Source: VMCP01 sp965659745 (GTDB lineage: Bacteria > Bacteroidota > Bacteroidia > NS11-12g > UBA955). From it: DNA of 64,000 nt. The position numbers and the translations under genes are program-made. Position 1 is the stretch's first letter, and each line of letters opens with the position of its first letter. The notes below the pieces were generated by a model. It saw only the letters and a program-made list of their open reading frames with translations, was not told the DNA's origin and searched no databases. The stretch is taken from NCBI GenBank assembly GCA_965659745.1, contig CBFHXF010000006.1:4352-68351 (forward strand), given 5' to 3'. Shown here piece after piece: positions 33,297 through 41,751 of this stretch.

Positions 33297-34328
33297 CTAT
33301 GCGGGCAAGGGTGCCTTTAAGGCATCAGATTTGAAAGGGCTGCGGTAGGTATAAATGAATTTCTTCTGAATATATTTCACATAGGCTTTAAATAGGAAGA
33401 GCAAGGCTTTAGATCTAGTGAAAACGACAAATGAATTCTCAATCGGTACAGCTCCTAAGGTACTTTTGATTTCGGCTCCAGTTCGGCCAAAGTTGATTTT
33501 AGTTATTCCCAATTCGAATGCTTCTTCCACCAAAGTATACAACATCCTTTGATATAATTTTCCTGTAGTGTCTGCGTCTTTGTTTACTCCTAAATGCATG
33601 GCGAACATTTTTTTGTCATCGATGATATAGGTAATAAAACCAATGATTTCATTATTTTGGTGGAAGCCAATTACGCGATATTTTTCTCCTAAGGATTTAT
33701 GATAACAGATTAATAATTCGGGTAGATTTTTACCAATGGCAATGGTTTTATCTTGAAGTGTTGTGGCTAATAAAGCTCCACATTGGGCGGCCCACGAATT
33801 GGGTGCTTGTTGGTCTAAATAGGTTTTTGTTATTCCTTTGGTTTCTTCGTAAACTTTTTTGGCCCGGACTCTGTATTTCGAGGAAAACGCGTTAAGATAA
33901 TCGTCAAAAGTGTTCCAATGATCAGGTAGATTTAAGAACATGAAGGGTTCTGCTTTTACGGTAACCGAATCGGGATATTGTTCGAAACCTAAGGTGTTTA
34001 CGGATATTATAGGACAGCTATGTTCTAAATCGGCAAATTGTGCGATTCCTTGGTTGGGCTCTAGTTTGGGAAATAGTAAGCCGGGAGCGCAAGCATTGCC
34101 AACAGTGCGGATGATGCCTTTTCTGCTAAAGGCATTGAAGACTTTAATTAGTGCCCTACTTATATATTTACCGGTAGGTCGGTGCAATTCTAAAATACTA
34201 GTGGGATACCGGTGATTCCCGATTTTTATTATCTCGGATTTATTGGGAAGCCCTTCCAAAAGTTGATTGGATAATCCACATTGTAAATCTTGACGGGAAG
34301 AGGTTTGTTTTTCGCTTTCGATGCCCAC
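33297..34328 (-). CDS. GNAT / FemAB-like acyltransferase
   Basis: A 343-aa protein. Its C-terminal half (about 150-310) has the look of a GNAT or FemAB-type acyltransferase: IGFHQNNEIIGFITYIIDDKKMFAMHLGV, then YQRMLYTLVEEAFELGITKINFGRTG. The N-terminal 120 residues are less clear and resemble the first half of a FemAB-type double-GNAT fold. The acceptor is unknown. It starts with GTG; GACCTTTG ends 4 bp upstream, one base off the -7 consensus. It is unlinked to neighbours. Confidence 0.68.
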   Translation of the reverse strand: MGIESEKQTSSRQDLQCGLSNQLLEGLPNKSEIIKIGNHRYPTSILELHRPTGKYISRALIKVFNAFSRKGIIRTVGNACAPGLLFPKLEPNQGIAQFADLEHSCPIISVNTLGFEQYPDSVTVKAEPFMFLNLPDHWNTFDDYLNAFSSKYRVRAKKVYEETKGITKTYLDQQAPNSWAAQCGALLATTLQDKTIAIGKNLPELLICYHKSLGEKYRVIGFHQNNEIIGFITYIIDDKKMFAMHLGVNKDADTTGKLYQRMLYTLVEEAFELGITKINFGRTGAEIKSTLGAVPIENSFVVFTRSKALLFLFKAYVKYIQKKFIYTYRSPFKSDALKAPLPA

Positions 34329-34431
34329 GGTGCAAAGGTCAAAGAAACGTTTTGATTTTTGTTGTTCTATTGAAAGTGATTCGTTCTACATGCACAATTC
34401 ATCGTTTATTTTGGCTATTTGGTGCAATACC

Positions 34432-34462
34432 TTTTTATTAAGATAAGAAGCCGCTATTTTTG
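34432..34462 (+). promoter_or_regulatory. putative promoter of the M49-like gene
   Basis: TTTT (34432-34435, three of four bases of TTTG) and TATTTTTG (34455-34462, full match) are 19 bp apart. The box ends 4 bp before the ATG at 34467, which supports that start and a leaderless mRNA. Confidence 0.45.
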
Positions 34463-34466
34463 TAGA

Positions 34467-36332
34467 ATGCCGAAATTTAATTGTAATTTCATTGTATTAG
34501 GATTGCTTTTTGCTGCTTTTTCGCAGCCCTTGCATGCTCAAAACAACAAAGCTGTAAAGGGTTATCCAATTCAGGAACGTTTGAATAGCTATAAAAAGGT
34601 TAAACTCACTACCGATACCAATCAACTGTCGGAAGCGGAAAAACGCTGTTTATTTCATTTAATCAAAGCGGCAGAACAAGCCGATTTGATTTTTTGGCAA
34701 CAGGCCTACATGGATAAAGATCAGGCATTGAAAAAGGTCAAAGATTCTGTGTTAAAAGCATTTATTCAAATTAACTATGGTCCTTGGGATCGCCTTAACA
34801 ACAATGCGTCATTTGTTGAAGGAGTAGGAGCCAAGCCCAAAGGAGTGAATTTTTATCCGGCAGATTTCGATCCGAAATTAGTAGGAGGAGCCGAAGCTAC
34901 ACGTATTTTAAATCCTTATACTATTGTTACTAAAGTATTTGAATTTTCTGAGGGAAATCCACCGCCCATGCCTCAAAACTCCGATCCCAATTCCGGCCAA
35001 ATGCCCAAAATGGTCGAAATGTTTCCTCTGAATACAGGATCTGGGTCTAATAAGTTCGTGGAAATCCAAAACTACAGTCAATATTACCAAACGAATCTCG
35101 CTGAATTAAAAAAGCAAATGGATTTAGCTGCAGATGCCATTGAATCTGAAGATGCTAAACTTTCAGAGTATTTACGTATGCGCGGTATGGCTTTATTAGG
35201 CGATCAATTAATCGAAAGTGATATTGCTTGGCTGCAATTAGACGCCCATTTGGATATTATTATAGGTCCAATTGAAAATTATGAAGATAAACTAACTGGA
35301 CAGAAAACGGCCTATGAAGCTTATGTTTTGGTACGAGATAGAGAATGGGGGCAGAAGTTGAAGCAGTATTTGGTGTGGTTGCCAAAGTTACAGGCCGAGT
35401 TACCGGTTGAAAAAGAATACAAACCTACATTAGGTCCTACAGAACCCCAAAAAGATGAAAATGGCGATATAATTGAAGAGCCGGAAATGCCATTAGATAT
35501 ACCTGGTTTCCCACCGCTAATAAAACCGAAAGAACCACAAAGTCAATTGGCGGTTTTTGATGCTGTCTATTACGGTGGAGATTGTAATTCTGGGAGTAAA
35601 ACCATTGCCGTTAATTTGCCCAACGATGAGGTAATTCAACAGTATTGGGGTACACGCCGTTCTCAACTAAAAAATACCATGCAGGCTAAATTTGACGAGA
35701 TTGTGATGCCCATTTCGAAGGAAATAATGCATAAATCGCAGCGAAAAAACATCAATTTTAATGCGTTTTTTAATAATGTGATGTTCCATGAGGTAGCGCA
35801 CGGATTGGGCGTGAAAAACTTGGTAAAAGATCCTAATAAAACAGTAAGAGAAGCGTTAGGACCCGATTATTCTGCCATTGAGGAGTGTAAAGCCGATGTA
35901 TTAGGACTTTACATGGTAACTTCCTTACAAGAGGCGGGCGTTTTAAAGGGGCAAATAGAAGATTTTTATGTAACATTTGTAGCCTCTGTATATAGGTCTG
36001 TGCGATTTGGTGCTTCAAGTGCACATGGAAGGGCTAATATGATTACGTTTAACACCTTAATGAATAAGGGTTGCTTGGAACGCACGAATAAGGGTTTGAT
36101 CGTGAAAGTTCCAGAAATGAAAAAAGCAATCCGAGAATTGGCCGCTGAACTATTACGTTTGCAAGGAGATGGCGATGTAGACGGAGTAACGAAAATGTTG
36201 GCGGAACGTGGCGGGATTGATGCTGCATTGCAAAGCGAATTAGACGGTATCCAAAAGAACAATATTCCTGTTGATATTGTATTTGAACAAGGTACAGGGG
36301 TATTGGGATTGGATCGTTTCAACAAGAAATAA
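34467..36332 (+). CDS. M49-like (dipeptidyl-peptidase-3-related) zinc metalloprotein, exported
   Basis: A 621-aa exported protein (signal peptide to about residue 25, LHAQ). A zinc site is formed by HEVAHG (H441, E442, H445) and EECKAD (E472-D477), and the two motifs are about 30 residues apart. The EECKAD element and the overall plan resemble peptidase family M49, but classical DPP III carries HExxxH (HELLGH), and here it is HExxH. A proline-rich insertion lies at about 330-355. The start at 34467 is chosen over 34419, which lies upstream of the promoter box. It is followed 19 bp later by the S41 protease, so both may serve protein quality control in the periplasm. Confidence 0.75.
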   Translation: MPKFNCNFIVLGLLFAAFSQPLHAQNNKAVKGYPIQERLNSYKKVKLTTDTNQLSEAEKRCLFHLIKAAEQADLIFWQQAYMDKDQALKKVKDSVLKAFIQINYGPWDRLNNNASFVEGVGAKPKGVNFYPADFDPKLVGGAEATRILNPYTIVTKVFEFSEGNPPPMPQNSDPNSGQMPKMVEMFPLNTGSGSNKFVEIQNYSQYYQTNLAELKKQMDLAADAIESEDAKLSEYLRMRGMALLGDQLIESDIAWLQLDAHLDIIIGPIENYEDKLTGQKTAYEAYVLVRDREWGQKLKQYLVWLPKLQAELPVEKEYKPTLGPTEPQKDENGDIIEEPEMPLDIPGFPPLIKPKEPQSQLAVFDAVYYGGDCNSGSKTIAVNLPNDEVIQQYWGTRRSQLKNTMQAKFDEIVMPISKEIMHKSQRKNINFNAFFNNVMFHEVAHGLGVKNLVKDPNKTVREALGPDYSAIEECKADVLGLYMVTSLQEAGVLKGQIEDFYVTFVASVYRSVRFGASSAHGRANMITFNTLMNKGCLERTNKGLIVKVPEMKKAIRELAAELLRLQGDGDVDGVTKMLAERGGIDAALQSELDGIQKNNIPVDIVFEQGTGVLGLDRFNKK

Positions 36333-36350
36333 CAAGGGTAAGATACACAA

Positions 36351-38444
36351 ATGATGAAAAGATGGATTTCGCTTACGGGCTTCAGTTTGGCTATATTGGC
36401 ACTGGTTTTTTGTAGTAATAAACCTTTTTCAGGCGATGAGCCCTTGTTAAAAAGGCTGATGATTACCCTTAACGGTCAACATTATGCCCCTAAAACTATT
36501 AATGATGAATTTTCTTTACTGGCGTTTGAGAATGCTTTAGAAAATTTGGATGGGGGTAAACAGTTTTATACCCAAGAAGATATTGGGAAGTTGAAATCAT
36601 TTGAAAAGCAAATCGACGATCAAATAAATGCGGGCAGGTTTGATTTTTTTGACTCGGCATGGAATACCTTAATGAAACGCTTAGATCAAATTGAACCTTG
36701 GATTCTTGAACCCTTAAAAAAACCATTAGATTATAAAGCGGAGGGTAGCTTTGAGGTTTCCCAAGAAAATAAAAATTTCCCAGCCGATGACGCAGCACTC
36801 AAGGATTATTGGACGCGTTGGACGCGCTATCAAGTCGTGGATCGTTTGTATCGCAAGCAAAAGCAACAAAAAGACCTAAAAAAAGGCAAGGATACTACTG
36901 GAACAATAAAAATTGTTCCGTTCGATACCTTAGATCTTAAAGCGCGAAATGAAACCAAAACCTTTGTTGAAAATTGGTTCAAGCGGTGGAGAAAGATGGA
37001 CCGTCAGGATAAGATAGCCTTCTATGCTAACACCATTGCCGAGATTTACGATCCACACACGAATTATTTTCCTCCGGCAGATAAAGAAAACTTCGATATA
37101 TCGATGACCGGAAAATTAGAAGGTATCGGCGCAACGCTCACAGAACGAGATGGGTATGTAAAAGTAGAACGCATTGTTCCCGGGAGTGCAAGTTATAAGC
37201 AAGGAGAGTTAAAGGCCGGTGACTTAATCTTAAAAGTAGCTCAAGGAGAAGAAGAGCCCGTAGATGTAGTTGATATGAAACTCGACGATGCCATCCAGTT
37301 GATTCGAGGTAAAAAAGGTACTGAGGTTCGCTTAACGGTTAAAAAACCTGATGGGGTAATTAAAGTGATACCGATTATAAGGGAAGTGGTGGTTATTGAA
37401 GAAACGTATGCGCGCAGTGCCCTTATATCCTATAAAGGGAAGCGCTTTGGGATTATACAGTTACCTAGTTTTTATGCGGATTTTTCATCTCGAGGAAGGG
37501 GAAGAAATAGCGCCGGAGACGTGCGCTTGGAAGTTGAGAAGCTTCAGGAAGAAAAGGTAAATGGGATTATTCTAGATTTGAGAAACAATGGAGGCGGCAG
37601 TTTGGCCGATGCCATTGAAATGAGCGGTTTGTTTATTGCATCAGGTCCAATTGTGCAGGTAAAAGATTCGGAAGGCAATATCAATGCGGCGAACGATTTT
37701 AATCCTACCACCTTATATGACGGTCCGCTGGTGGTGCTTACCAATGCCTACAGTGCCTCTGCTTCTGAGATTTTAGCAGCAGCCCTGCAAGATTACAAAC
37801 GTGCCATCATTTTGGGTTCGAAAAGCACATTTGGTAAGGGTACGGTTCAAACCATGGTAGCCCTAAATGGAGGTCGCACGGATGTTTTCCCAAGAGGGTT
37901 TGGAGAATTGAAAGTGACCATACAGAAGTTCTATAGAATTAACGGTGGAACTACTCAATTAAAAGGAGTAGAGCCGGATGTTGTCGTTCCTGATATTTAC
38001 GACGGTGTGGAGAGAGGAGAAAAGGAAATGAATTATCACTTGGCGTACGACCAAATTCCGTCTGCTCGTTATAAATCTTATGAGTCGAAAGCGTATCGTG
38101 AAGCGATCAAATCCGGACAAAAATGGATTAATTCCAATAAGTATTTTGATTTGGTAGCGGAGCGTTCGGGTCAAATTGAGAAAATCCGTAAGGGTATGAA
38201 TTACAGTTTGAATTTAGAAGCGTATGCGGTGCAACAAGAATCCTTAGAGAAAAACGACGAGAAATTCAGGAAGTACGAATACAAACGATCTTATGATACG
38301 GTCTTTGCACTGAAGCGCGACTTGCAGGAGGTTCAAAACGATAGTATCAAGCGCGTTCAGCGAGCTAACTGGCCAAAACCCTATTTGAAAGACGCCACTT
38401 TAGACGCTGCCTTAGAAATTTTACAATGTTGGTCGGGTAAATAA
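36351..38444 (+). CDS. tail-specific protease (S41, Prc type)
   Basis: A 697-aa periplasmic carboxy-terminal processing protease. It has an N-terminal hydrophobic segment (about 6-22), a PDZ domain (about 245-325; GIGATLTERDGYVKV onward) and the S41 catalytic core. The catalytic Ser-Lys dyad fits S470 (YSASASE) and K496 (TFGKGTVQ). A C-terminal DUF3340-like helical region follows, as in long Prc proteins. These enzymes trim or degrade periplasmic proteins from the C-terminus. It lies 19 bp after the M49-like gene on the same strand. ATG codons at 36351 and 36354 are both possible. Confidence 0.93.
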   Translation: MMKRWISLTGFSLAILALVFCSNKPFSGDEPLLKRLMITLNGQHYAPKTINDEFSLLAFENALENLDGGKQFYTQEDIGKLKSFEKQIDDQINAGRFDFFDSAWNTLMKRLDQIEPWILEPLKKPLDYKAEGSFEVSQENKNFPADDAALKDYWTRWTRYQVVDRLYRKQKQQKDLKKGKDTTGTIKIVPFDTLDLKARNETKTFVENWFKRWRKMDRQDKIAFYANTIAEIYDPHTNYFPPADKENFDISMTGKLEGIGATLTERDGYVKVERIVPGSASYKQGELKAGDLILKVAQGEEEPVDVVDMKLDDAIQLIRGKKGTEVRLTVKKPDGVIKVIPIIREVVVIEETYARSALISYKGKRFGIIQLPSFYADFSSRGRGRNSAGDVRLEVEKLQEEKVNGIILDLRNNGGGSLADAIEMSGLFIASGPIVQVKDSEGNINAANDFNPTTLYDGPLVVLTNAYSASASEILAAALQDYKRAIILGSKSTFGKGTVQTMVALNGGRTDVFPRGFGELKVTIQKFYRINGGTTQLKGVEPDVVVPDIYDGVERGEKEMNYHLAYDQIPSARYKSYESKAYREAIKSGQKWINSNKYFDLVAERSGQIEKIRKGMNYSLNLEAYAVQQESLEKNDEKFRKYEYKRSYDTVFALKRDLQEVQNDSIKRVQRANWPKPYLKDATLDAALEILQCWSGK

Positions 38445-38445
38445 A

Positions 38446-39105
38446 TTAGTCCTTCCAAAGACTTTGGAATAACACGCCCGTGAGCACCAACACGAGTAAG
38501 TCTAATGCGCAAAGTAAATAAATATCGGTGTAGATAGAACTTACTAAAATAGGATTGAAGGCCTTTAACGAGGCCTTTATTCCTACTAATATTAAAGGAA
38601 AAATTACAGGAAGGCTCAATACGGGTGCCATATAGGAAGCGCTGCCAGCCTTAGTAGCGACGGCGCCTACAAAGGTGAATATGGAAGAAATTCCCCCAGT
38701 AACCAAGAGAAGAAGCAGGAAATATGGAATTACGTGAATAACCGGTATTCCTAAGAACCATGCGAAAAACAATAAATTTACACCGGTTAATAGCAGCATC
38801 TGTAGCCAACCATAAATGATTTTTCCCCATAAAATTTGTGCAGGAGAGGCAATCTGATTCCAAAATATCCAACGCCCGCGGGCTACTAAGGTGAAATTCT
38901 TAGATACCGATTGAATGCTTCCCAGCAGCAGGGTAATCCAAAAAATACTGTTCCAAACCGATGCCAGCATATTGGGTTGAGATAGCATACTTAACAATGC
39001 CGTTATGCCCAATTGCAAAATCGCCGAGATTAAAAGAGTCGGTTTTTTTAAGTCGAACATGAATTCGACTTTTATGAGAGTTATGATCTTGGCAATTTGC
39101 CGCAT
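38446..39105 (-). CDS. ccmB: haem exporter subunit CcmB
   Basis: A 219-aa integral membrane protein with six helices, matching CcmB, the membrane subunit of the CcmABC haem-delivery exporter of cytochrome c maturation. The ARGRWIFWNQIASPAQILWGKIIYGW loop region (positions about 82-107) is typical. Cytochrome c maturation fits the di-haem cytochrome encoded at 6351. ccmA and ccmC are not in the window. It is divergent from accC and convergent with the S41 protease gene, 1 bp apart. Confidence 0.82.
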   Translation of the reverse strand: MRQIAKIITLIKVEFMFDLKKPTLLISAILQLGITALLSMLSQPNMLASVWNSIFWITLLLGSIQSVSKNFTLVARGRWIFWNQIASPAQILWGKIIYGWLQMLLLTGVNLLFFAWFLGIPVIHVIPYFLLLLLVTGGISSIFTFVGAVATKAGSASYMAPVLSLPVIFPLILVGIKASLKAFNPILVSSIYTDIYLLCALDLLVLVLTGVLFQSLWKD

Positions 39106-39156
39106 CTTTAGTTACCTTCGCGAAGGTATAGTAAATCTTATAATACCGAATCATCT

Positions 39157-40659
39157 ATGTTTAGTAAAATTCTAATAGCAAATCGCGGCGAAATAGCCCT
39201 ACGTGTGATGCGCACGTGCAAAGAAATGGGTATAGCAACGGTTGCGGTATACAGCACGGCAGACAAATTATCGCGACATGTGCGATATGCAGACGAAGCC
39301 TATTGCATAGGAGAAGGCCCAAGCAATCAAAGTTACCTGTTAATGGATCGCATTATTGAGGTGGCTGAAAAAACAGGAGCGCAAGCCATACACCCAGGCT
39401 ACGGATTTTTATCAGAGAATTCAGTTTTTGCCCGAAAATTAGCCGAAAAAGGTATCGTTTTAATCGGACCCACGGCCGAAGCCATGGAAATCATGGGAAG
39501 TAAAATTGCCAGTAAGCAAGCTGTTGAAAAATACGGAGTGCCACTGGTTCCAGGTATTAACGAGGCTATCACAGATACCGAAGCCGCATTAGAAGTGGCA
39601 AAAAAGGTGGGTTTCCCGGTTTTGATCAAAGCCAGTGCAGGTGGTGGCGGAAAGGGCATGCGTGTAGTATATACCGATACCGAGTTTTCTGATGCGTTAC
39701 GTGCGGCACAGAATGAGGCCCGCAGCGCATTTGGCGATGACAGTGTGTTCATTGAAAAATACGTGGGTAATCCACGCCATATTGAATTTCAGTTGATAGC
39801 GGATAATTTTGGCAACGTAGTGCACCTTTTTGAAAGAGAATGCAGCATTCAACGCCGTCATCAAAAATTAGTAGAAGAAGCGCCCTCGGCTGTGTTAACA
39901 CCTGAACTACGGAATCAAATGGGAGAAGCCGCAGTAAACGTGGCTAAAGCATGTAATTATACCGGTGCTGGCACCGTAGAATTTCTGTTGGGCGATAACC
40001 AAGAGTTTTATTTCTTAGAAATGAATACCCGATTGCAGGTTGAGCACCCCGTAACAGAAATGATTACAGGTTTAGACTTAGTGAAATGCCAAATTCAAGT
40101 GGCCGCAGGCTTGCCTTTACCTTTCCACCAAGAAGATTTACGCATAAATGGTCACTCTATAGAATTGCGTGTGTGTGCGGAAGATCCCTACCAACAGTTT
40201 TTACCTAATATTGGTACGGTTAAATCCTACGAAACGCCCGCAGGACCTGGTATTCGAATCGACGATTTTATGGAATCGAATATGGAAATTCCCATTTATT
40301 ACGATAATATGCTCGCCAAATTGATTGTTTGGGGCGCCAACCGAGAGGAGGCCATCGCCAGAATGAAGCGGGCTATAGACGAATACACCATTACCGGAAT
40401 TCAAACAACGCTGCCTTTTGGTACGTTTGTGATGAATCATCCCAAGTTCATCAGCGGCGACTTTAATACCCACTTCATACAAGAAAATTTCGATCCAGAA
40501 ATGCTCAAAGTTTCGAATAGCGCCGATTTTCAGGAAATGGCCGCGGCTGCGGTTGCCTTTTTTAAAGGCAGTACCGCCGAATCGGTAGAGGCCGATTCGC
40601 CTACTAATTTGGAAACTACTTCTTGGTATCAACAGCGTCGGCAACTTCGAAATGGCTGA
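39157..40659 (+). CDS. accC: acetyl-CoA carboxylase biotin carboxylase subunit
   Basis: A 500-aa biotin carboxylase (ATP-grasp). It carboxylates the biotin of AccB in the first step of fatty-acid synthesis. Motifs: KILIANRGEIALRV, the glycine-rich ATP loop KASAGGGGKGMR (about 158-169), ERECSIQRRHQK and EMNTRLQVEHPVTE. The last 40 residues extend a little past the usual end. It may instead serve a propionyl-CoA or other acyl-CoA carboxylase, since accB is not adjacent. A TACCTTCG box at 39113-39120 is the likely -7 element. It overlaps the next gene by 8 bp. Confidence 0.93.
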   Translation: MFSKILIANRGEIALRVMRTCKEMGIATVAVYSTADKLSRHVRYADEAYCIGEGPSNQSYLLMDRIIEVAEKTGAQAIHPGYGFLSENSVFARKLAEKGIVLIGPTAEAMEIMGSKIASKQAVEKYGVPLVPGINEAITDTEAALEVAKKVGFPVLIKASAGGGGKGMRVVYTDTEFSDALRAAQNEARSAFGDDSVFIEKYVGNPRHIEFQLIADNFGNVVHLFERECSIQRRHQKLVEEAPSAVLTPELRNQMGEAAVNVAKACNYTGAGTVEFLLGDNQEFYFLEMNTRLQVEHPVTEMITGLDLVKCQIQVAAGLPLPFHQEDLRINGHSIELRVCAEDPYQQFLPNIGTVKSYETPAGPGIRIDDFMESNMEIPIYYDNMLAKLIVWGANREEAIARMKRAIDEYTITGIQTTLPFGTFVMNHPKFISGDFNTHFIQENFDPEMLKVSNSADFQEMAAAAVAFFKGSTAESVEADSPTNLETTSWYQQRRQLRNG

Positions 40660-41602
40660 TCGGGTATTAGTAATTGACGATGTACACGAAAGCCTAATTA
40701 TGGGCTTAAGAACGCACGGATTTGAAGTTTTTTATGAAGAAAATATCAAGTCCGACACCGTATTAAATCGCGCTATTGAACTTCAAGTAGAAGGCATTGT
40801 AGTGCGCTCAAAATTATTTTTCTCGGGGGAATTTTTACACGCCTGTAACACCTTGAAGTGGATTGCGCGCGCAGGGGTGGGTACCGATAATATTGATATG
40901 AATACGGCTCACGAATTAGGAATTCGGGTGCTGAATGCCGATGGCGCTAATGCCATAACAGTGGCCGAGCATGTATTGGGTATGATTTTAGGATTCTTGC
41001 ATAAATTGCCGGCGGCAGATGCCCATGTTCGAGAAGGAAAGTGGGATCGCAATGCGTTTCGTGGGCGTGAATTATCTTCCCTAAAAATAGGAATTGTGGG
41101 AATGGGGAATACCGGATCGGCCTTGGCCGGTTTGCTTAAAGGATTTCAAGTAGAGGTGTTGGGGTATGATAAATATAAAACAGGTTTTGCTCGTGATAAT
41201 ATACAAGAAGCAGTTAGCTTGGAGTCTGTTTGGCAATCGTGTGATATCATCAGTTTTCATGTGCCTTTAACGGAAGAAACTCAAGGAATGATAAACGCCA
41301 ATTATTTGGTGGAATCAAGACTAAAACCGCTGATTATTAACGCATCGAGGGGTGTGGTATTAGACGTAATATCGATGGTGAATTCCTTGAAATTGGGACA
41401 GATATCTGGACTTATTTTAGATGTTTGGCCGGATGAACCGCCTACCAAAGTGAATGCCCTTTACAGGTCGGATTTCGATTGGTTAAAAACACAAAGTCGT
41501 GTAATGTTTTCGCCACATGTTGCGGGGTGGTCGTACGAGAGTTATGAACGGATTTCTTTGAAATTATTGGATAATGTCTTGAAATTCAAGGGATGTGCAT
41601 GA
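40652..41602 (+). CDS. D-2-hydroxyacid dehydrogenase (phosphoglycerate-dehydrogenase-like)
   Basis: A 316-aa NAD-dependent enzyme. The substrate-binding Arg is in IARAGVGTDNID, the NAD loop is GIVGMGNTGSALA, the catalytic Glu lies in DVWPDEPP and the catalytic His in FSPHVAGWS. It resembles 3-phosphoglycerate dehydrogenase without the ACT domain, but erythronate-4-phosphate and other D-hydroxyacid substrates are equally possible. It starts inside the last codons of accC (8-bp overlap), so it is translationally coupled with it. Confidence 0.9.
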   Translation: MADRVLVIDDVHESLIMGLRTHGFEVFYEENIKSDTVLNRAIELQVEGIVVRSKLFFSGEFLHACNTLKWIARAGVGTDNIDMNTAHELGIRVLNADGANAITVAEHVLGMILGFLHKLPAADAHVREGKWDRNAFRGRELSSLKIGIVGMGNTGSALAGLLKGFQVEVLGYDKYKTGFARDNIQEAVSLESVWQSCDIISFHVPLTEETQGMINANYLVESRLKPLIINASRGVVLDVISMVNSLKLGQISGLILDVWPDEPPTKVNALYRSDFDWLKTQSRVMFSPHVAGWSYESYERISLKLLDNVLKFKGCA

Positions 41603-41751
41603 CGCTAGGATAACAAAGTATGGCGAAGTTTTTTGGAAATATTTTACAAGGACTAAAATAAACTTGTTAAATCCTCGATTTTTCGATAAACTTGCCGTTT
41701 AAAGCGTAGAATGAAAGCAGTTAAATTTAAGAAAACGAATAAGAACGGAAT

